Position numbers and translations under genes: made by a program. A model generated the notes under the pieces. That model had not been told where the DNA came from and did no database searches. It saw only the letters and a list, made by a program, of their open reading frames with translations. From Streptomyces sp. NBC_01481 (GTDB lineage Bacteria > Actinomycetota > Actinomycetes > Streptomycetales > Streptomycetaceae): a stretch of 64,000 nucleotides of DNA. The stretch is taken from assembly GCF_026339995.1 (NCBI RefSeq), contig NZ_JAPEPT010000006.1:310001-374000 (forward strand), read 5' to 3'. Shown here piece by piece: positions 1 through 9,122 of the stretch. Within the stretch, counting starts at the first letter, position 1; the number at the start of each line of letters is the position of its first letter.

Positions 1-2334
1 TCGCTCGCGGACCGCGTCGCTTCGGTCAACGGCGTCAAGGCCGCCCATGTCGACGTGGCGGTGCAGAACGTCACGGTCGTCAACGACAAGAACGAGGCGG
101 TCGGGCCGACGACCGGCGCACCCACCATCGCCCGCGACTGGCGTCTGTCCGACCGCAGTCCGGTTAAACTGACCAGCGGCCACGAGCCGAAGGGGCCGGG
201 CGAGGCGCTGCTCGACAAGGACACCGCCGACAAGAAGAACCTGGGCATCGGGGACTCGCTCACGGTTCTCGCGCAGCCCGGCTCCTTCAAGGTCCGGATC
301 GTCGGGATCGCGACCTTCACCACCACCAACCCCGGTGCCGCGCTGGTCTTCCTGGACACCCCGACCGCCCAGACCAAGCTGCTCGGCCGGACCGGTGTGG
401 CCACCTCGGTGTCGGTCGACGCGGCCGAAGGCGTGAGCGACACGGCGCTCAAACAGCGGATCGCTGCCCAGCTGCGCAACACGTACGAACTGAAGACCGC
501 GGACGAGCAGGCCGAGTCGGCCGCCGCCCAACTGGGCCCGTTCCTCGATGTCATCAAGTACGTGATGCTCGGCTTCGCGGGCGTCGCCGTACTCGTCGGC
601 GTCTTCCTGATCGTCAACACCTTCTCGATGCTGATCGCCCAGCGCACCCGCGAGCTGGGGCTGTTGCGGGCGCTCGGCGCCGACCGGCGCCAGGTGCGCA
701 ATTCCGTGCTCACCGAGGCGCTGCTGCTGGGTCTGGTCGGCTCGACGCTGGGACTGGCCGCCGGTATCGGGCTCGCGGCCGGGCTGATCGAGCTGATGGG
801 CCTGCTCGGGATGAATCTGAGCGCCGCCGAGATGGTGGTGGGGGTGGCGACTCCGGTATCGGCGTATGTGGTCGGGCTCGGCGTCACCTTCGTGGCCGCG
901 TACCTGCCCGCCAGGCGGGCAGCCCGGGTGTCCCCCATGGCAGCGCTCTCGGATGCGGAAGTGGCCGGAGTGGGAAGGCCGTTGAAGATCCGGGCGATCG
1001 CCGGGGCCGTCGTGGGCGCGGCCGGTGCGGCCGCACTCGCCGGATGCGCGGTGAGCGAGAAGACCTCGTCGGCGGCCTCGCTGCTGGGACTCGGCGTGGT
1101 GCTGACGCTGATCGCGACAGTGGTGGCGGGACCGCTGCTGGTGCGCCCGGTGATCCGCGTGCTCGGCGGCTCCTTCCCCAAGCTGTTCGGCTCGGTCGGC
1201 CGGATGAGCCAGCGCAACGCGCTGCGCAATCCGCGGCGTACGGGCGCCACCGCGGCCGCCCTGATGGTGGGCCTGGCACTGGTCGGTGGTCTTTCGATCG
1301 CCAGCGCCTCGATGACCAAGTCCTTCGACAACCAGATCGACAAGACGCTGGGCGCCGACTTCGTCGTCCAGAACGCCAACTTCATGCCGTTCCCGCAGGA
1401 GATCACCGAGAAGGTGAAGGACGTCGACAGCGCGGGCACCGTCGTGCGGCAGCGCTTCGCGCCCCTCGCGCTGAACATGCCCGACGGCAAGCGGGTGGAG
1501 TCGACGGCTTCGGGCTATGACCCGCAGCTGGACCAGGCCGCGCACATCACCTACGCGAGCGGGAACACGGCGGCCGCGCTGGCGCCGGGCAGCATCGCGA
1601 TGGACCGCGGTTTCGCCGAGGACCACAAGGTGCGCATCGGCTCTGTCCTGCCGGCCGAGTTCGCGGGCGGACAGAAGACCCGGCTGACGGTCGGGGCACT
1701 GACGAACATGGACCAGAGCGGCGGGCCCGGAATGCAGGGCGGCCTGTTCATGGGGCTGAGCACCGTCGAGAAGTATCTGCCGGGCGGGCAGGAGGCCGTG
1801 CTGTACGTCAACGCCGCGAGCGGCAGCGACGTCAAGGACCTGCGCAAGGCGCTGGAGACGACCCTCGACCCGTATCCGCAGGTGCAGGTACGCGACCAGG
1901 CCGACTACAAGGAGCTGATCCGCCAGCAGATCGCCGTGATGCTCTATCTCGTGTACGCGCTGCTGGGGCTCGCGATCGTCATCGCGGTGCTCGGAGTGGT
2001 CAACACCCTTGCCCTGTCGGTCGTCGAGCGGACCCGGGAAATCGGACTGCTGCGTGCCATCGGCCTCTCGCGGATCCAGCTGCGGCGCATGATCCGGCTG
2101 GAGTCGGTCGTGATCGCGGTCTTCGGGGCACTGCTGGGGCTGGCGCTGGGCATGGTCTGGGGTGTGGCGGTGCAGCAGGTGCTGGCGCTGGAGGGGCTCA
2201 AGGCCTTCGCGGTGCCGTGGGGCACGGTCATCGCGGTGGTCGTGGGCTCGGTGATCGTGGGGCTGGCGGCAGCGGTGCTCCCGGCCCTGCGCGCCTCGCG
2301 GATGAACGTGCTGGCCGCCATCGCGCACGAATAG
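1..2334 (+). CDS. ABC transporter permease, two FtsX/MacB-type domains (5' end outside window)
   Basis: The reading frame is open from base 1, so the true start lies upstream; about 777 residues are visible. The layout is periplasmic MacB_PCD-like region, a three-helix FtsX domain (GFAGVAVLVGVFLIVNTFSM, then RTRELGLLRALGA), a central pair of helices, a second extracytoplasmic domain and a second FtsX domain near the C-terminus (ERTREIGLLRAIGLS). The repeated R-T-R-E-x-G-L-L-R-A motif is the coupling segment that contacts the ATPase. Such double-FtsX permeases work with a separate ATPase, usually encoded just upstream, in lipoprotein, peptide or envelope stress export. The substrate cannot be read from the sequence. 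Confidence 0.93.
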   Translation, partial: SLADRVASVNGVKAAHVDVAVQNVTVVNDKNEAVGPTTGAPTIARDWRLSDRSPVKLTSGHEPKGPGEALLDKDTADKKNLGIGDSLTVLAQPGSFKVRIVGIATFTTTNPGAALVFLDTPTAQTKLLGRTGVATSVSVDAAEGVSDTALKQRIAAQLRNTYELKTADEQAESAAAQLGPFLDVIKYVMLGFAGVAVLVGVFLIVNTFSMLIAQRTRELGLLRALGADRRQVRNSVLTEALLLGLVGSTLGLAAGIGLAAGLIELMGLLGMNLSAAEMVVGVATPVSAYVVGLGVTFVAAYLPARRAARVSPMAALSDAEVAGVGRPLKIRAIAGAVVGAAGAAALAGCAVSEKTSSAASLLGLGVVLTLIATVVAGPLLVRPVIRVLGGSFPKLFGSVGRMSQRNALRNPRRTGATAAALMVGLALVGGLSIASASMTKSFDNQIDKTLGADFVVQNANFMPFPQEITEKVKDVDSAGTVVRQRFAPLALNMPDGKRVESTASGYDPQLDQAAHITYASGNTAAALAPGSIAMDRGFAEDHKVRIGSVLPAEFAGGQKTRLTVGALTNMDQSGGPGMQGGLFMGLSTVEKYLPGGQEAVLYVNAASGSDVKDLRKALETTLDPYPQVQVRDQADYKELIRQQIAVMLYLVYALLGLAIVIAVLGVVNTLALSVVERTREIGLLRAIGLSRIQLRRMIRLESVVIAVFGALLGLALGMVWGVAVQQVLALEGLKAFAVPWGTVIAVVVGSVIVGLAAAVLPALRASRMNVLAAIAHE

Positions 2335-2446
2335 CCGTCCGCGGGAGGCTATTTCATGGCCGAGCCGCAGCTGTTCGAGTAGGGCCCGTCTCGCAACGTG
2401 GGAAGTCGGTGGCGGGCCCACGCCCGACCGTGTTTGGCTCCGGGCC

Positions 2447-2875
2447 ATGATCGACGTGCACATACGCCCCGCCACGGCGGACGAGGCGGAGGACATCCTC
2501 GCCTTCTGGAAGGAAGCGGCCGAGGGTACGAGCATCACGGACGACGTGGACGGGGTGACCCGCCTGATCGAGCGCGACCCGGAAGCGCTGATCCTGGCCG
2601 AGTCCGGCGGGCTGCTGGTGGGCTCGGTGATCGCGGGCTACGACGGGTGGCGGTGCTCGCTCTACCGTCTCGCCGTGCGTCCTTCGCACCGCAGGCAGGG
2701 GATCTCGACGGCGCTGCTCGACGCGGCCGAGCGACGCTTCCTGGCCGTGGGCGGCCGGCGCGGCGACGCCATGGTGCTGGAGGCCAACGAGCGGGCCCAG
2801 CGTGCGTGGGCCTCGGCCGGGTACCACCGCGAGGACCACTGGCGCCGCTGGGTGAAGCCCTTTCCTCCTGCGTAG
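2447..2875 (+). CDS. GNAT family N-acetyltransferase
   Basis: A 142-residue single-domain GNAT enzyme, the usual size. The acetyl-CoA pyrophosphate loop is visible as RRQGISTALLD near residues 82-92, after the strand YRLAVRPSHR. The C-terminal part (ANERAQRAWASAGY) is the typical alpha4-beta7 region. It transfers an acetyl group from acetyl-CoA to an unknown amine. It stands alone, about 110 bases after the ABC permease and 170 bases before the CNNM pair. The start is ATG with no strong ribosome binding site, so it may be leaderless. Substrate unknown. Confidence 0.9.
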   Translation: MIDVHIRPATADEAEDILAFWKEAAEGTSITDDVDGVTRLIERDPEALILAESGGLLVGSVIAGYDGWRCSLYRLAVRPSHRRQGISTALLDAAERRFLAVGGRRGDAMVLEANERAQRAWASAGYHREDHWRRWVKPFPPA

Positions 2876-3043
2876 GGGCTCCATTCGCCGCGGCACCCAG
2901 CCCTTTGCCGGTCCTTTACCATAGGTGGACCCCTTCACTCCCCCGTACGAAAGGTGTGAGCGTCCGCCCATGGGCGAGCCTCCCAGTAGCCGACATCGAG
3001 CACTCCTCCTGCCCCTGCCCGATCATGGGACGGAGGTGACCCG

Positions 3044-4381
3044 ATGACCGAAGTGCTCCTGCTCGTCGTGGCGGTGCTGCTCTCGCTCGCTTGTGGCGGC
3101 TTCGTCGCGGCGGAGTTCTCCCTCACCACCGTCGAGCGCGGGGACCTCGAAGCGGCCGTCGAGCGCGGTGAGCGCGGGGCGGCGAGTGCCCTCAAGGCCG
3201 TACGCAGCCTCACCTTCCAGCTCTCCGGCGCCCAGCTCGGCATCACCGTCACCAATCTGGTGGTCGGCATGCTGTCCGAACCGTCGATCGCGAAGCTGAT
3301 CCGCGGCCCGATGGAGGCGCTCGGGCTCTCCCCCTCGGCGGCCTCCTCGGCCGCCCTGGTCATCGGTACCGGGCTGTCGACGATCGTGCTGATGGTCGTC
3401 GGCGAGCTGGTCCCCAAGAACTGGGCGATCTCCTCGCCGCTGGCCGTGGCGAAGGTGGTGGCGCCCCCTCAGCGGGTCTTCACCGCCGCCTTCAAGCCGT
3501 TCATCAGCCATCTCAACAACACGGCCAATCGCATCCTGCGCCGGCTCGGCCTGGAGCCGACCGAGGAGCTGGCCTCCGCCCGCAGCCCCCAGGAACTCGT
3601 CGCCCTCGCCCGCCACTCCGCCAAGGAGGGCGCGCTGGAGGCGGACACCGCAGAGCTGTTCGTCCGCACCCTCAAGCTGGCCGAGCTCACCGCGGAGAAC
3701 GTGATGACCCCGCGGGTCCAGGTCACCGCCCTCGACGTGCTGGCCACCGCCGAGGACGTCGCCAACGCCACGCGCGCGACCGGCCTGTCCCGCTTCCCCG
3801 TCTACCAGGGCAGCCTGGACTCCGTCGTCGGCATCGCCCACATCAAGGACGTCCTCGCCGTCCCGGCCGCCCGCCGTCCCCGCCACCGCGTCTCCGAGCT
3901 GCTGCGCGAGCCCCTGCTCGTACCCGAGACGCTGACCGTGGACCGGCTGCTCGACCGGCTGTCCGGCAAGAACACCATGGCCGTCGTCATCGACGAGTAC
4001 GGCGGTACGGCCGGCGTGGTGACGCTGGAGGACATCGTGGAGGAGGTCGTCGGCGAGGTGCGCGACGAGCACGATCCGCACGAGACCCCGGACCTGGCCC
4101 CGGCGGGCGAGGACGCCGACGGGCGCTCGCTCTGGTCGGCGGACGGTGCGGCGCGGACCGACCAGCTGGAGCGGGTCGGACTGCGGGTGCCCGACGGCCC
4201 TTACGAGACACTCGCGGGCCTCATCGCCACCACCCTGGGGCGCATCCCCGCCGAAGGCGACCGGATCGAGCTGGCGGACTGGCGGCTCGATGTCGTAGAC
4301 GCGTCCGGACGGCGGGCGGCCCGGGTGCTGATGCACGCGCCGCTCCCCTCGGACGACGACGCCGAGGAGGCCGGACGATGA
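3044..4381 (+). CDS. Hemolysin-family CNNM/CBS/CorC membrane protein
   Basis: 445 residues. An N-terminal CNNM (DUF21) transmembrane domain (about 1-190) is followed by a CBS pair (about 200-335, with the motif DEYGGTAGVVTLEDIVEEVVGE) and a C-terminal CorC/HlyC transporter-associated domain (about 350-435). Relatives are linked to Mg2+ or Co2+ efflux and cation homeostasis, and the hemolysin name is historical. A near-perfect Shine-Dalgarno GGAGGTGA sits just before the ATG. The stop overlaps the next start by four bases (ATGA), which points to translational coupling of the two CNNM proteins and possibly a heteromer. Confidence 0.93.
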   Translation: MTEVLLLVVAVLLSLACGGFVAAEFSLTTVERGDLEAAVERGERGAASALKAVRSLTFQLSGAQLGITVTNLVVGMLSEPSIAKLIRGPMEALGLSPSAASSAALVIGTGLSTIVLMVVGELVPKNWAISSPLAVAKVVAPPQRVFTAAFKPFISHLNNTANRILRRLGLEPTEELASARSPQELVALARHSAKEGALEADTAELFVRTLKLAELTAENVMTPRVQVTALDVLATAEDVANATRATGLSRFPVYQGSLDSVVGIAHIKDVLAVPAARRPRHRVSELLREPLLVPETLTVDRLLDRLSGKNTMAVVIDEYGGTAGVVTLEDIVEEVVGEVRDEHDPHETPDLAPAGEDADGRSLWSADGAARTDQLERVGLRVPDGPYETLAGLIATTLGRIPAEGDRIELADWRLDVVDASGRRAARVLMHAPLPSDDDAEEAGR

Positions 4382-5391
4382 TCGCGATCCAGCTCCTCGT
4401 CGGCCTGCTGACCCTGGTGGTCAACGCCTTCTTCGTCGGCGCGGAGTTCGCCATGATCTCCGTACGCCGCAGTCAGATCGAGCCGGCGGCGGAAACCGGG
4501 AACCGCAGTGCGCGCAGCGTCCTGTGGGGCCTGGAACACGTCTCGGCACTGCTTGCCGCCGCTCAGCTCGGCATCACCCTGTGCACTCTGGTGCTCGGCA
4601 TCGTCGCCGAGCCCGCCATCGCGCATCTGCTCGAGCCGGTGTTCGACGCGCTGGGTGTCGCGCACGGCCTGATCCACCCGATCTCGTTCGTGATCGCGCT
4701 GTCGCTCGCGACGTATCTGCACATGCTGCTCGGCGAGATGGTGCCCAAGAACATCGCGCTGGCCGACCCCGCGCGCAGTGCGCTGCTGCTCGGCCCGCCG
4801 CTGGTCACGCTGGCGCGGGCGCTGCGGCCGGTGATCTTCACGGTCAACGCCCTCGCCAACGGGCTGCTGAAACTGCTGCGGGTGGAGACCAGGGACGAGG
4901 TGGCCGCGACCTACTCGGACGACGAGCTGGCCCGGCTGGTGCGGGACGCGGGTGACGCCGGTCTGCTCGACGACCGCTCGGCCGAGCGCCTGCGCGACGC
5001 ACTGGAGCTGGGGCGCCGACCGGTGCGCGATGTCGTGATGCCGGTCGAGCGGGTGGTGTACGCGCAGGCCGGGACGACGCCCGAGCAGCTGGAGCTGCTG
5101 TCGGCCGAGTCCGGGTTCTCCCGCTTCCCGGTGGTGGACTCGGGCAGCCAGATCCTCGGCTATCTCCATGTGAAGGACGCGCTGGACGCGGCTCCGCGCG
5201 ATGTGCCGTTCCCCGTCACCGCCCTGCGCCCGATTGCGCGGGTACGGGCCGCGACGCCGCTCGACGACGTACTGACCGCGATGCGGCGCAGCCGTACTCA
5301 TCTGGCGGCGGTGCTGGACGAGGACGGCACACCGGAGGGCCTGGTGACGATGGAGGACGTCCTGCGGGAGCTGGTGGGCAGGCCCGGCTAG
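4378..5391 (+). CDS. Hemolysin-family CNNM/CBS membrane protein without CorC domain
   Basis: 337 residues: a CNNM transmembrane domain (about 1-180) and a CBS pair (about 200-335) ending at GLVTMEDVLRELVG. It lacks the CorC/HlyC domain present in its upstream partner, so the protein is about 100 residues shorter. It begins inside the stop of that partner (ATGA), and the two are likely made from one message. The pair is a common Streptomyces arrangement. The function is inferred as divalent-cation transport or its regulation by nucleotides bound to the CBS domains. The 3' end overlaps the convergent holin gene by four bases. Confidence 0.92.
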   Translation: MIAIQLLVGLLTLVVNAFFVGAEFAMISVRRSQIEPAAETGNRSARSVLWGLEHVSALLAAAQLGITLCTLVLGIVAEPAIAHLLEPVFDALGVAHGLIHPISFVIALSLATYLHMLLGEMVPKNIALADPARSALLLGPPLVTLARALRPVIFTVNALANGLLKLLRVETRDEVAATYSDDELARLVRDAGDAGLLDDRSAERLRDALELGRRPVRDVVMPVERVVYAQAGTTPEQLELLSAESGFSRFPVVDSGSQILGYLHVKDALDAAPRDVPFPVTALRPIARVRAATPLDDVLTAMRRSRTHLAAVLDEDGTPEGLVTMEDVLRELVGRPG

Positions 5392-5657
5392 CTCGTCCCG
5401 GTGGCCGGTGCGGTGGTTGGCGCCGTGGCGGCCCGTTCCGTGGTCTCGGTGAGACCCGGGCCGGGCCGTCCGGCTTTGGCCGCGCCGATCGCGGTGAGTA
5501 CGGCGAGGAGGGTGGCCATGCCCGCGGTGGCGAGTGCGGCCTGCCAGTCGACGTCGAAGAGGTTCGTCGCGCCGGCCGTCAGGACGGCGATCAGGGACTG
5601 GGCGAAGGTGCGCACGGCGCGCTCCGCGGTGGCTTTCCAGAAGTCTGCGGTGAACAT
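5388..5657 (-). CDS. Orphan phage-type holin (r1t family)
   Basis: A small protein beginning MFTADFWKATAERAVRTFAQ, the typical start of r1t-type holins found as single genes in Streptomyces. An amphipathic N-terminal helix is followed by two hydrophobic segments (about residues 15-30 and 38-58), then a Pro/Thr/Ala-rich tail. I chose the ATG at 5657 because that is where family similarity begins; the frame is open upstream to 5720. No endolysin or other phage gene is nearby. It may be a domesticated holin that exports an enzyme, but nothing in the window shows a partner. Confidence 0.75.
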   Translation of the reverse strand: MFTADFWKATAERAVRTFAQSLIAVLTAGATNLFDVDWQAALATAGMATLLAVLTAIGAAKAGRPGPGLTETTERAATAPTTAPATGTS

Positions 5658-5741
5658 GCTCTGGACATACTGCGGAACGCGCCGTAGCGACAGACCCGGC
5701 GGCAGAACTGGAGCGCCCACCTACCTGGAGCGCCCGTCGGG

Positions 5742-6746
5742 CTAGAGCGCCGTCGCCGCCAGCCAGGCGTCCAGAGCGGCACGGTCGCCGCTGATGCCGA
5801 AGCGGGCGTCGTCCGCTCGGTGGCGTCCGTACACGAGCAGCAGCAGATCGCCCGCCGTGGCCTCGACTCCGGCGGCGGCGTCCTCGGCGCTCTTCGTCCA
5901 GGAGTAGCCGCCGCCCCCGAAGCTGATCGTCCAGGCGGCACCGGTGTCCCTGGCCGTCAGCCGGACCGAGCCCCTCGCGAGGGCGGCGACCGGCTCGGCG
6001 ATCCAGGAGTAGTACGGGAGGTTCTCCAGGAACTCCTCGATGCCGTCGGCGGCCGTGCCCGCTGCGATACGCGGTTCCACGCCCAGCGCGAGTTCGGCGT
6101 CGGCGAGATGAACGACGGCCTCGAAGAGCAGCCGTCGCGGGAAGAAACGCACTCGCTGATCGGCTCCGTGGGACCACATCGGCGTATCCGGGTCGACGCC
6201 GCGCAGCGTCCTCAGCGTGGTTTCGGCGCTGCGGGCGAGCCACTGCGGATACGCCCTGGAGTCGTCGGGGAGTTCGAGGGGGACGTCCCGCGACCAGACG
6301 CGCTCGGCGGCCCGGGTCCGCACGAGATGTTCCATCCAGCGGTGCGTGGCGCCGTGGTGCTTGACGAGATCGGCGAAGGTCCAGCCGGGGCAGCTGGGAA
6401 CGGGCGTGGCCGGGTCCACGTCCCGTACGGTCTCGACGAACCGGCGCTCCAGATGCTCGACCGAGTCGCAGTACAGCTCGTGCTCGTCGTCGTCGAGACC
6501 GAAGCTCTCGGGGATCCGCAGCAGATCGTCGCGCCAGGCTCCGTCGGGCTCGCGGGCGGCCGCCCGGCGGATCAGTGCGGAGAGGGCCCGGCGGTCCCTG
6601 GGCGAGAGGCGCCCGAGCAGATAGCCGGTGTTCTCCAGCCATTTGACGGCGGTGTCGGGGTCCAGGAGATCGTCGTCACAGGTGTCGATCGTGGTCACCA
6701 GATCGGCCAGCGTTTCGGCCAGCGCGTTCAGCAGCGCGTCACTCAC
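5742..6746 (-). CDS. Maleylpyruvate isomerase-family mycothiol-dependent protein with extra N-terminal domain
   Basis: 334 residues with two parts. Residues 1 to about 88 form a small helical acidic domain (DTAVKWLENTGYLLGRLSPR) of a kind I associate with a stand-alone Streptomyces hypothetical protein. From about residue 92 the protein is a DinB-fold mycothiol-dependent maleylpyruvate isomerase N-terminal domain (VPSCPGWTFADLVKHHGATH) followed by the family C-terminal domain. The conserved His of the metal site (HHGATHRW) is present. The start is GTG with GGGAG upstream. It is divergent from the SGNH hydrolase gene, with 59 bases between starts. The actual substrate is unknown, since most members are not characterised isomerases. 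Confidence 0.82.
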   Translation of the reverse strand: MSDALLNALAETLADLVTTIDTCDDDLLDPDTAVKWLENTGYLLGRLSPRDRRALSALIRRAAAREPDGAWRDDLLRIPESFGLDDDEHELYCDSVEHLERRFVETVRDVDPATPVPSCPGWTFADLVKHHGATHRWMEHLVRTRAAERVWSRDVPLELPDDSRAYPQWLARSAETTLRTLRGVDPDTPMWSHGADQRVRFFPRRLLFEAVVHLADAELALGVEPRIAAGTAADGIEEFLENLPYYSWIAEPVAALARGSVRLTARDTGAAWTISFGGGGYSWTKSAEDAAAGVEATAGDLLLLVYGRHRADDARFGISGDRAALDAWLAATAL

Positions 6747-6780
6747 GGAGCTCCCCTCCCGGTACGGAACCGACGGACCT

Positions 6781-6796
6781 TACCGCGCGGTAGGAT
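6781..6796 (+). promoter_or_regulatory. Perfect 12-bp palindrome overlapping a -10 box
   Basis: TACCGCGCGGTA (6781-6792) is its own reverse complement and its last bases overlap a -10-like TAGGAT (6791-6796), nine bases before the ATG of the SGNH hydrolase. The position suits a repressor operator, and the TACCG..CGGTA form is common for TetR-family regulators. A related imperfect site lies at 13460-13471. No TetR gene is present in the window. Confidence 0.5.
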
Positions 6797-6805
6797 CGCT
6801 CCGCC

Positions 6806-7585
6806 ATGGAGATGAATGCTAATTACACTAGTTTTGTCGCGGTGGGCGATTCCTTTACCGAAGGCATGTCCGACCTTCTGCCGGACGGCTCCTACCGCGG
6901 CTGGGCGGATCTGCTCGCAGGCCGAATGGCCGCGCGCACTCCGGGATTCCGCTACGCCAATCTCGCCGTCCGCGGAAAGCTCATCGGCCAGATCGTCGAC
7001 GAGCAGGTGCACGTGGCGGCGGCCATGCAGGCCGATGTGATCACGCTGGTGGGCGGGCTCAATGACACCCTGCGGCCCAAGTGCGACATGGGCAGGGTGC
7101 GCGGGCTCCTGGAGGAGGCCGTGGAAAAACTGGCGCCGTCCTGCCGTCAGCTGGTCCTGATGCGCAGCCCCGGCCGCAACGGTCCGGTGATGGAACGCTT
7201 CCGCCCCCGCATGGAGGAGCTGTTCGGTTACGTCGACGAACTGGCCGCCCGGCACGGTGCCCTGGTGGTGGACCTGTACGGCTCCGAAGTGCTCGGCGAC
7301 CAGCGGATGTGGGACGTCGACCGGCTGCATCTGACGGCCGAGGGGCACCGGCGCGTCGCCGAGGCGGTCTGGCAGACCCTCGGGCACGCCGCGGAGGAGG
7401 ACTGGCGAGCATTGCTGCCGCCCGCGGTGCTGCCGGGCTGGGCGGTGCGGCGGGTCGGCGACCTGCGGTTCGCACGCCAGTATCTGGGCCCGTGGGTCGC
7501 GCGACGGCTGACGGGGCGCTCATCGGGCGACGGCCGTCCGGCGAAGCGGCCCGAGCTGCTGCCGTACGAGGATCCGCGTTCGTAG
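6806..7585 (+). CDS. SGNH/GDSL hydrolase
   Basis: 259 residues of the SGNH hydrolase fold. Block I with the nucleophile is FVAVGDSFTEGMSD (about residues 10-23), block III is VGGLNDTL, and the catalytic Asp-His pair is DVDRLHLT near residue 172. No signal peptide is seen, so the enzyme is probably cytoplasmic. Such proteins cleave esters of lipids, sugars or small molecules; the substrate is not predictable. An in-frame ATG two codons later is an alternative start. The -10-like box nine bases upstream and the lack of a ribosome binding site suggest a very short or absent leader. purB follows after 59 bases. Confidence 0.9.
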   Translation: MEMNANYTSFVAVGDSFTEGMSDLLPDGSYRGWADLLAGRMAARTPGFRYANLAVRGKLIGQIVDEQVHVAAAMQADVITLVGGLNDTLRPKCDMGRVRGLLEEAVEKLAPSCRQLVLMRSPGRNGPVMERFRPRMEELFGYVDELAARHGALVVDLYGSEVLGDQRMWDVDRLHLTAEGHRRVAEAVWQTLGHAAEEDWRALLPPAVLPGWAVRRVGDLRFARQYLGPWVARRLTGRSSGDGRPAKRPELLPYEDPRS

Positions 7586-7630
7586 TAAGCCACAAACCGG
7601 ACCGGGGCGCTGGCCTGCGCAAACCGCCAG

Positions 7631-7645
7631 TAGAATCCGTACACG
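7631..7645 (+). promoter_or_regulatory. Leaderless promoter of purB
   Basis: The -10 hexamer TAGAAT (7631-7636) lies eight bases before the GTG start of purB. That places the predicted transcription start at or next to the start codon. No Shine-Dalgarno sequence is present. The -35 region is not recognisable. Confidence 0.55.
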
Positions 7646-9078
7646 TGACAGCCAAGCCCCGCATCCCCAATGTCCTGGCCGGCCGCTACGCCTCCGCGGA
7701 GCTGGCCGTCCTGTGGTCCCCCGAGCAGAAGGTGAAGCTGGAGCGTCAGCTCTGGCTCGCGGTGCTGCGCGCCCAGAAGGACCTCGGCATCGAGGTGCCC
7801 GAGGCCGCCATCGCCGACTACGAGCGGGTGCTCGACCAGGTCGACCTGGCATCGATCGCCGCACGCGAGAAGATCACCCGCCACGATGTGAAAGCGCGCA
7901 TCGAGGAGTTCAACGCGCTGGCGGGCCACGAGCAGGTCCACAAGGGCATGACGTCCCGCGATCTGACCGAGAACGTCGAGCAGCTGCAGATCCGGCTCTC
8001 GCTGGAGCTGATGCGCGACCGCACGGTCGCGGTTCTCGCCCGGCTCGGCAAGCTCTCCGGTGAGTACGCCGAGCTGGTGATGGCCGGACGCTCGCACAAT
8101 GTCGCGGCGCAGGCCACGACCCTGGGCAAGCGTTTCGCCACCGCGGCCGACGAGCTGCTCGTGGCGTACGGACGCCTCGAAGATCTGCTGGGCCGCTACC
8201 CACTGCGCGGCATCAAGGGCCCGGTCGGCACGGCGCAGGACATGCTCGACCTCCTCGGCGGCGACGCCGCGAAGCTCGCCGAGCTCGAGCAGCGCATCGC
8301 CGGGCATCTGGGCTTCGCGCACGCCTTCACCTCGGTCGGTCAGGTCTACCCCCGTTCGCTCGACTACGACGTGGTCTCCGCGCTGGTGCAGCTGGCCGCC
8401 GCGCCGTCCTCCGTCGCCAAGACGATCCGGCTGATGGCCGGTCACGAGCTGGTCACCGAGGGCTTCAAGCCCGGCCAGGTCGGCTCCTCCGCGATGCCGC
8501 ACAAGATGAACACCCGCTCCTGCGAGCGCGTCAACGGCCTGATGGTCATCCTGCGCGGCTATGCCTCGATGACCGGCGAGCTGGCGGGCGACCAGTGGAA
8601 CGAGGGCGATGTCTCCTGCTCCGTGGTGCGCCGGGTCGCGCTGCCGGACGCGTTCTTCGCCTTCGACGGTCTCCTGGAGACCTTCCTGACCGTGCTCGAC
8701 GAGTTCGGCGCCTTCCCCGCCGTCGTCGCCCGCGAGCTGGACCGCTACCTCCCCTTCCTCGCCACCACCAAGGTGCTGATGGGTGCCGTACGGGCCGGGG
8801 TCGGCCGTGAGCTCGCGCACGAGGCCATCAAGGAGAACGCGGTCGCGTCGGCGCTGGCGATGCGGGAGCAGGGCGCCGAGCGCAATGAGCTGCTCGACAA
8901 GCTGGCCGCGGACGAGCGGATTCCGCTGGACCGGGCGCAGTTGGACGCGCTGATGGCCGACAAGCTGTCGTTCACGGGCGCAGCCGCCGACCAGGTGGCT
9001 GCCGTGGTCTCCCGGATCGAGGAGATCGTCAAGCAGCACCCGGAGGCCGCCGGTTACACCCCGGGGTCGATCCTCTGA
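7645..9078 (+). CDS. purB: Adenylosuccinate lyase
   Basis: 477 residues, the normal length for actinobacterial PurB. It splits adenylosuccinate to AMP plus fumarate and SAICAR to AICAR plus fumarate in purine synthesis. The fumarase/aspartase-superfamily signature is visible as GSSAMPHKMN (flexible catalytic loop) and the catalytic-His region as TSRDLTEN. I chose the GTG at 7645 because homology starts at TAKPRIPNVLAGRYAS and a -10 box is correctly placed; the frame is open upstream over the end of the SGNH gene. The stop TGA overlaps a potential CTG start of mug, so the DNA glycosylase is probably cotranscribed. Confidence 0.97.
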   Translation: MTAKPRIPNVLAGRYASAELAVLWSPEQKVKLERQLWLAVLRAQKDLGIEVPEAAIADYERVLDQVDLASIAAREKITRHDVKARIEEFNALAGHEQVHKGMTSRDLTENVEQLQIRLSLELMRDRTVAVLARLGKLSGEYAELVMAGRSHNVAAQATTLGKRFATAADELLVAYGRLEDLLGRYPLRGIKGPVGTAQDMLDLLGGDAAKLAELEQRIAGHLGFAHAFTSVGQVYPRSLDYDVVSALVQLAAAPSSVAKTIRLMAGHELVTEGFKPGQVGSSAMPHKMNTRSCERVNGLMVILRGYASMTGELAGDQWNEGDVSCSVVRRVALPDAFFAFDGLLETFLTVLDEFGAFPAVVARELDRYLPFLATTKVLMGAVRAGVGRELAHEAIKENAVASALAMREQGAERNELLDKLAADERIPLDRAQLDALMADKLSFTGAAADQVAAVVSRIEEIVKQHPEAAGYTPGSIL

Positions 9079-9122
9079 CCCCCGAGGAGCTGGAGGCCGC
9101 CCGCGATCGCATCGTTCCGGAT

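Noticed and set aside
4201..6642. An 813-codon minus-strand frame opposite the second CNNM gene and over the isomerase-family gene
   Set aside because: It is out of frame with the real minus-strand gene at 5742-6746 and rich in Arg/Ala/Gly without any domain.
7228..9039. A 603-codon minus-strand frame antisense to purB
   Set aside because: PurB on the plus strand is unambiguous; the antisense product has no recognisable motif.
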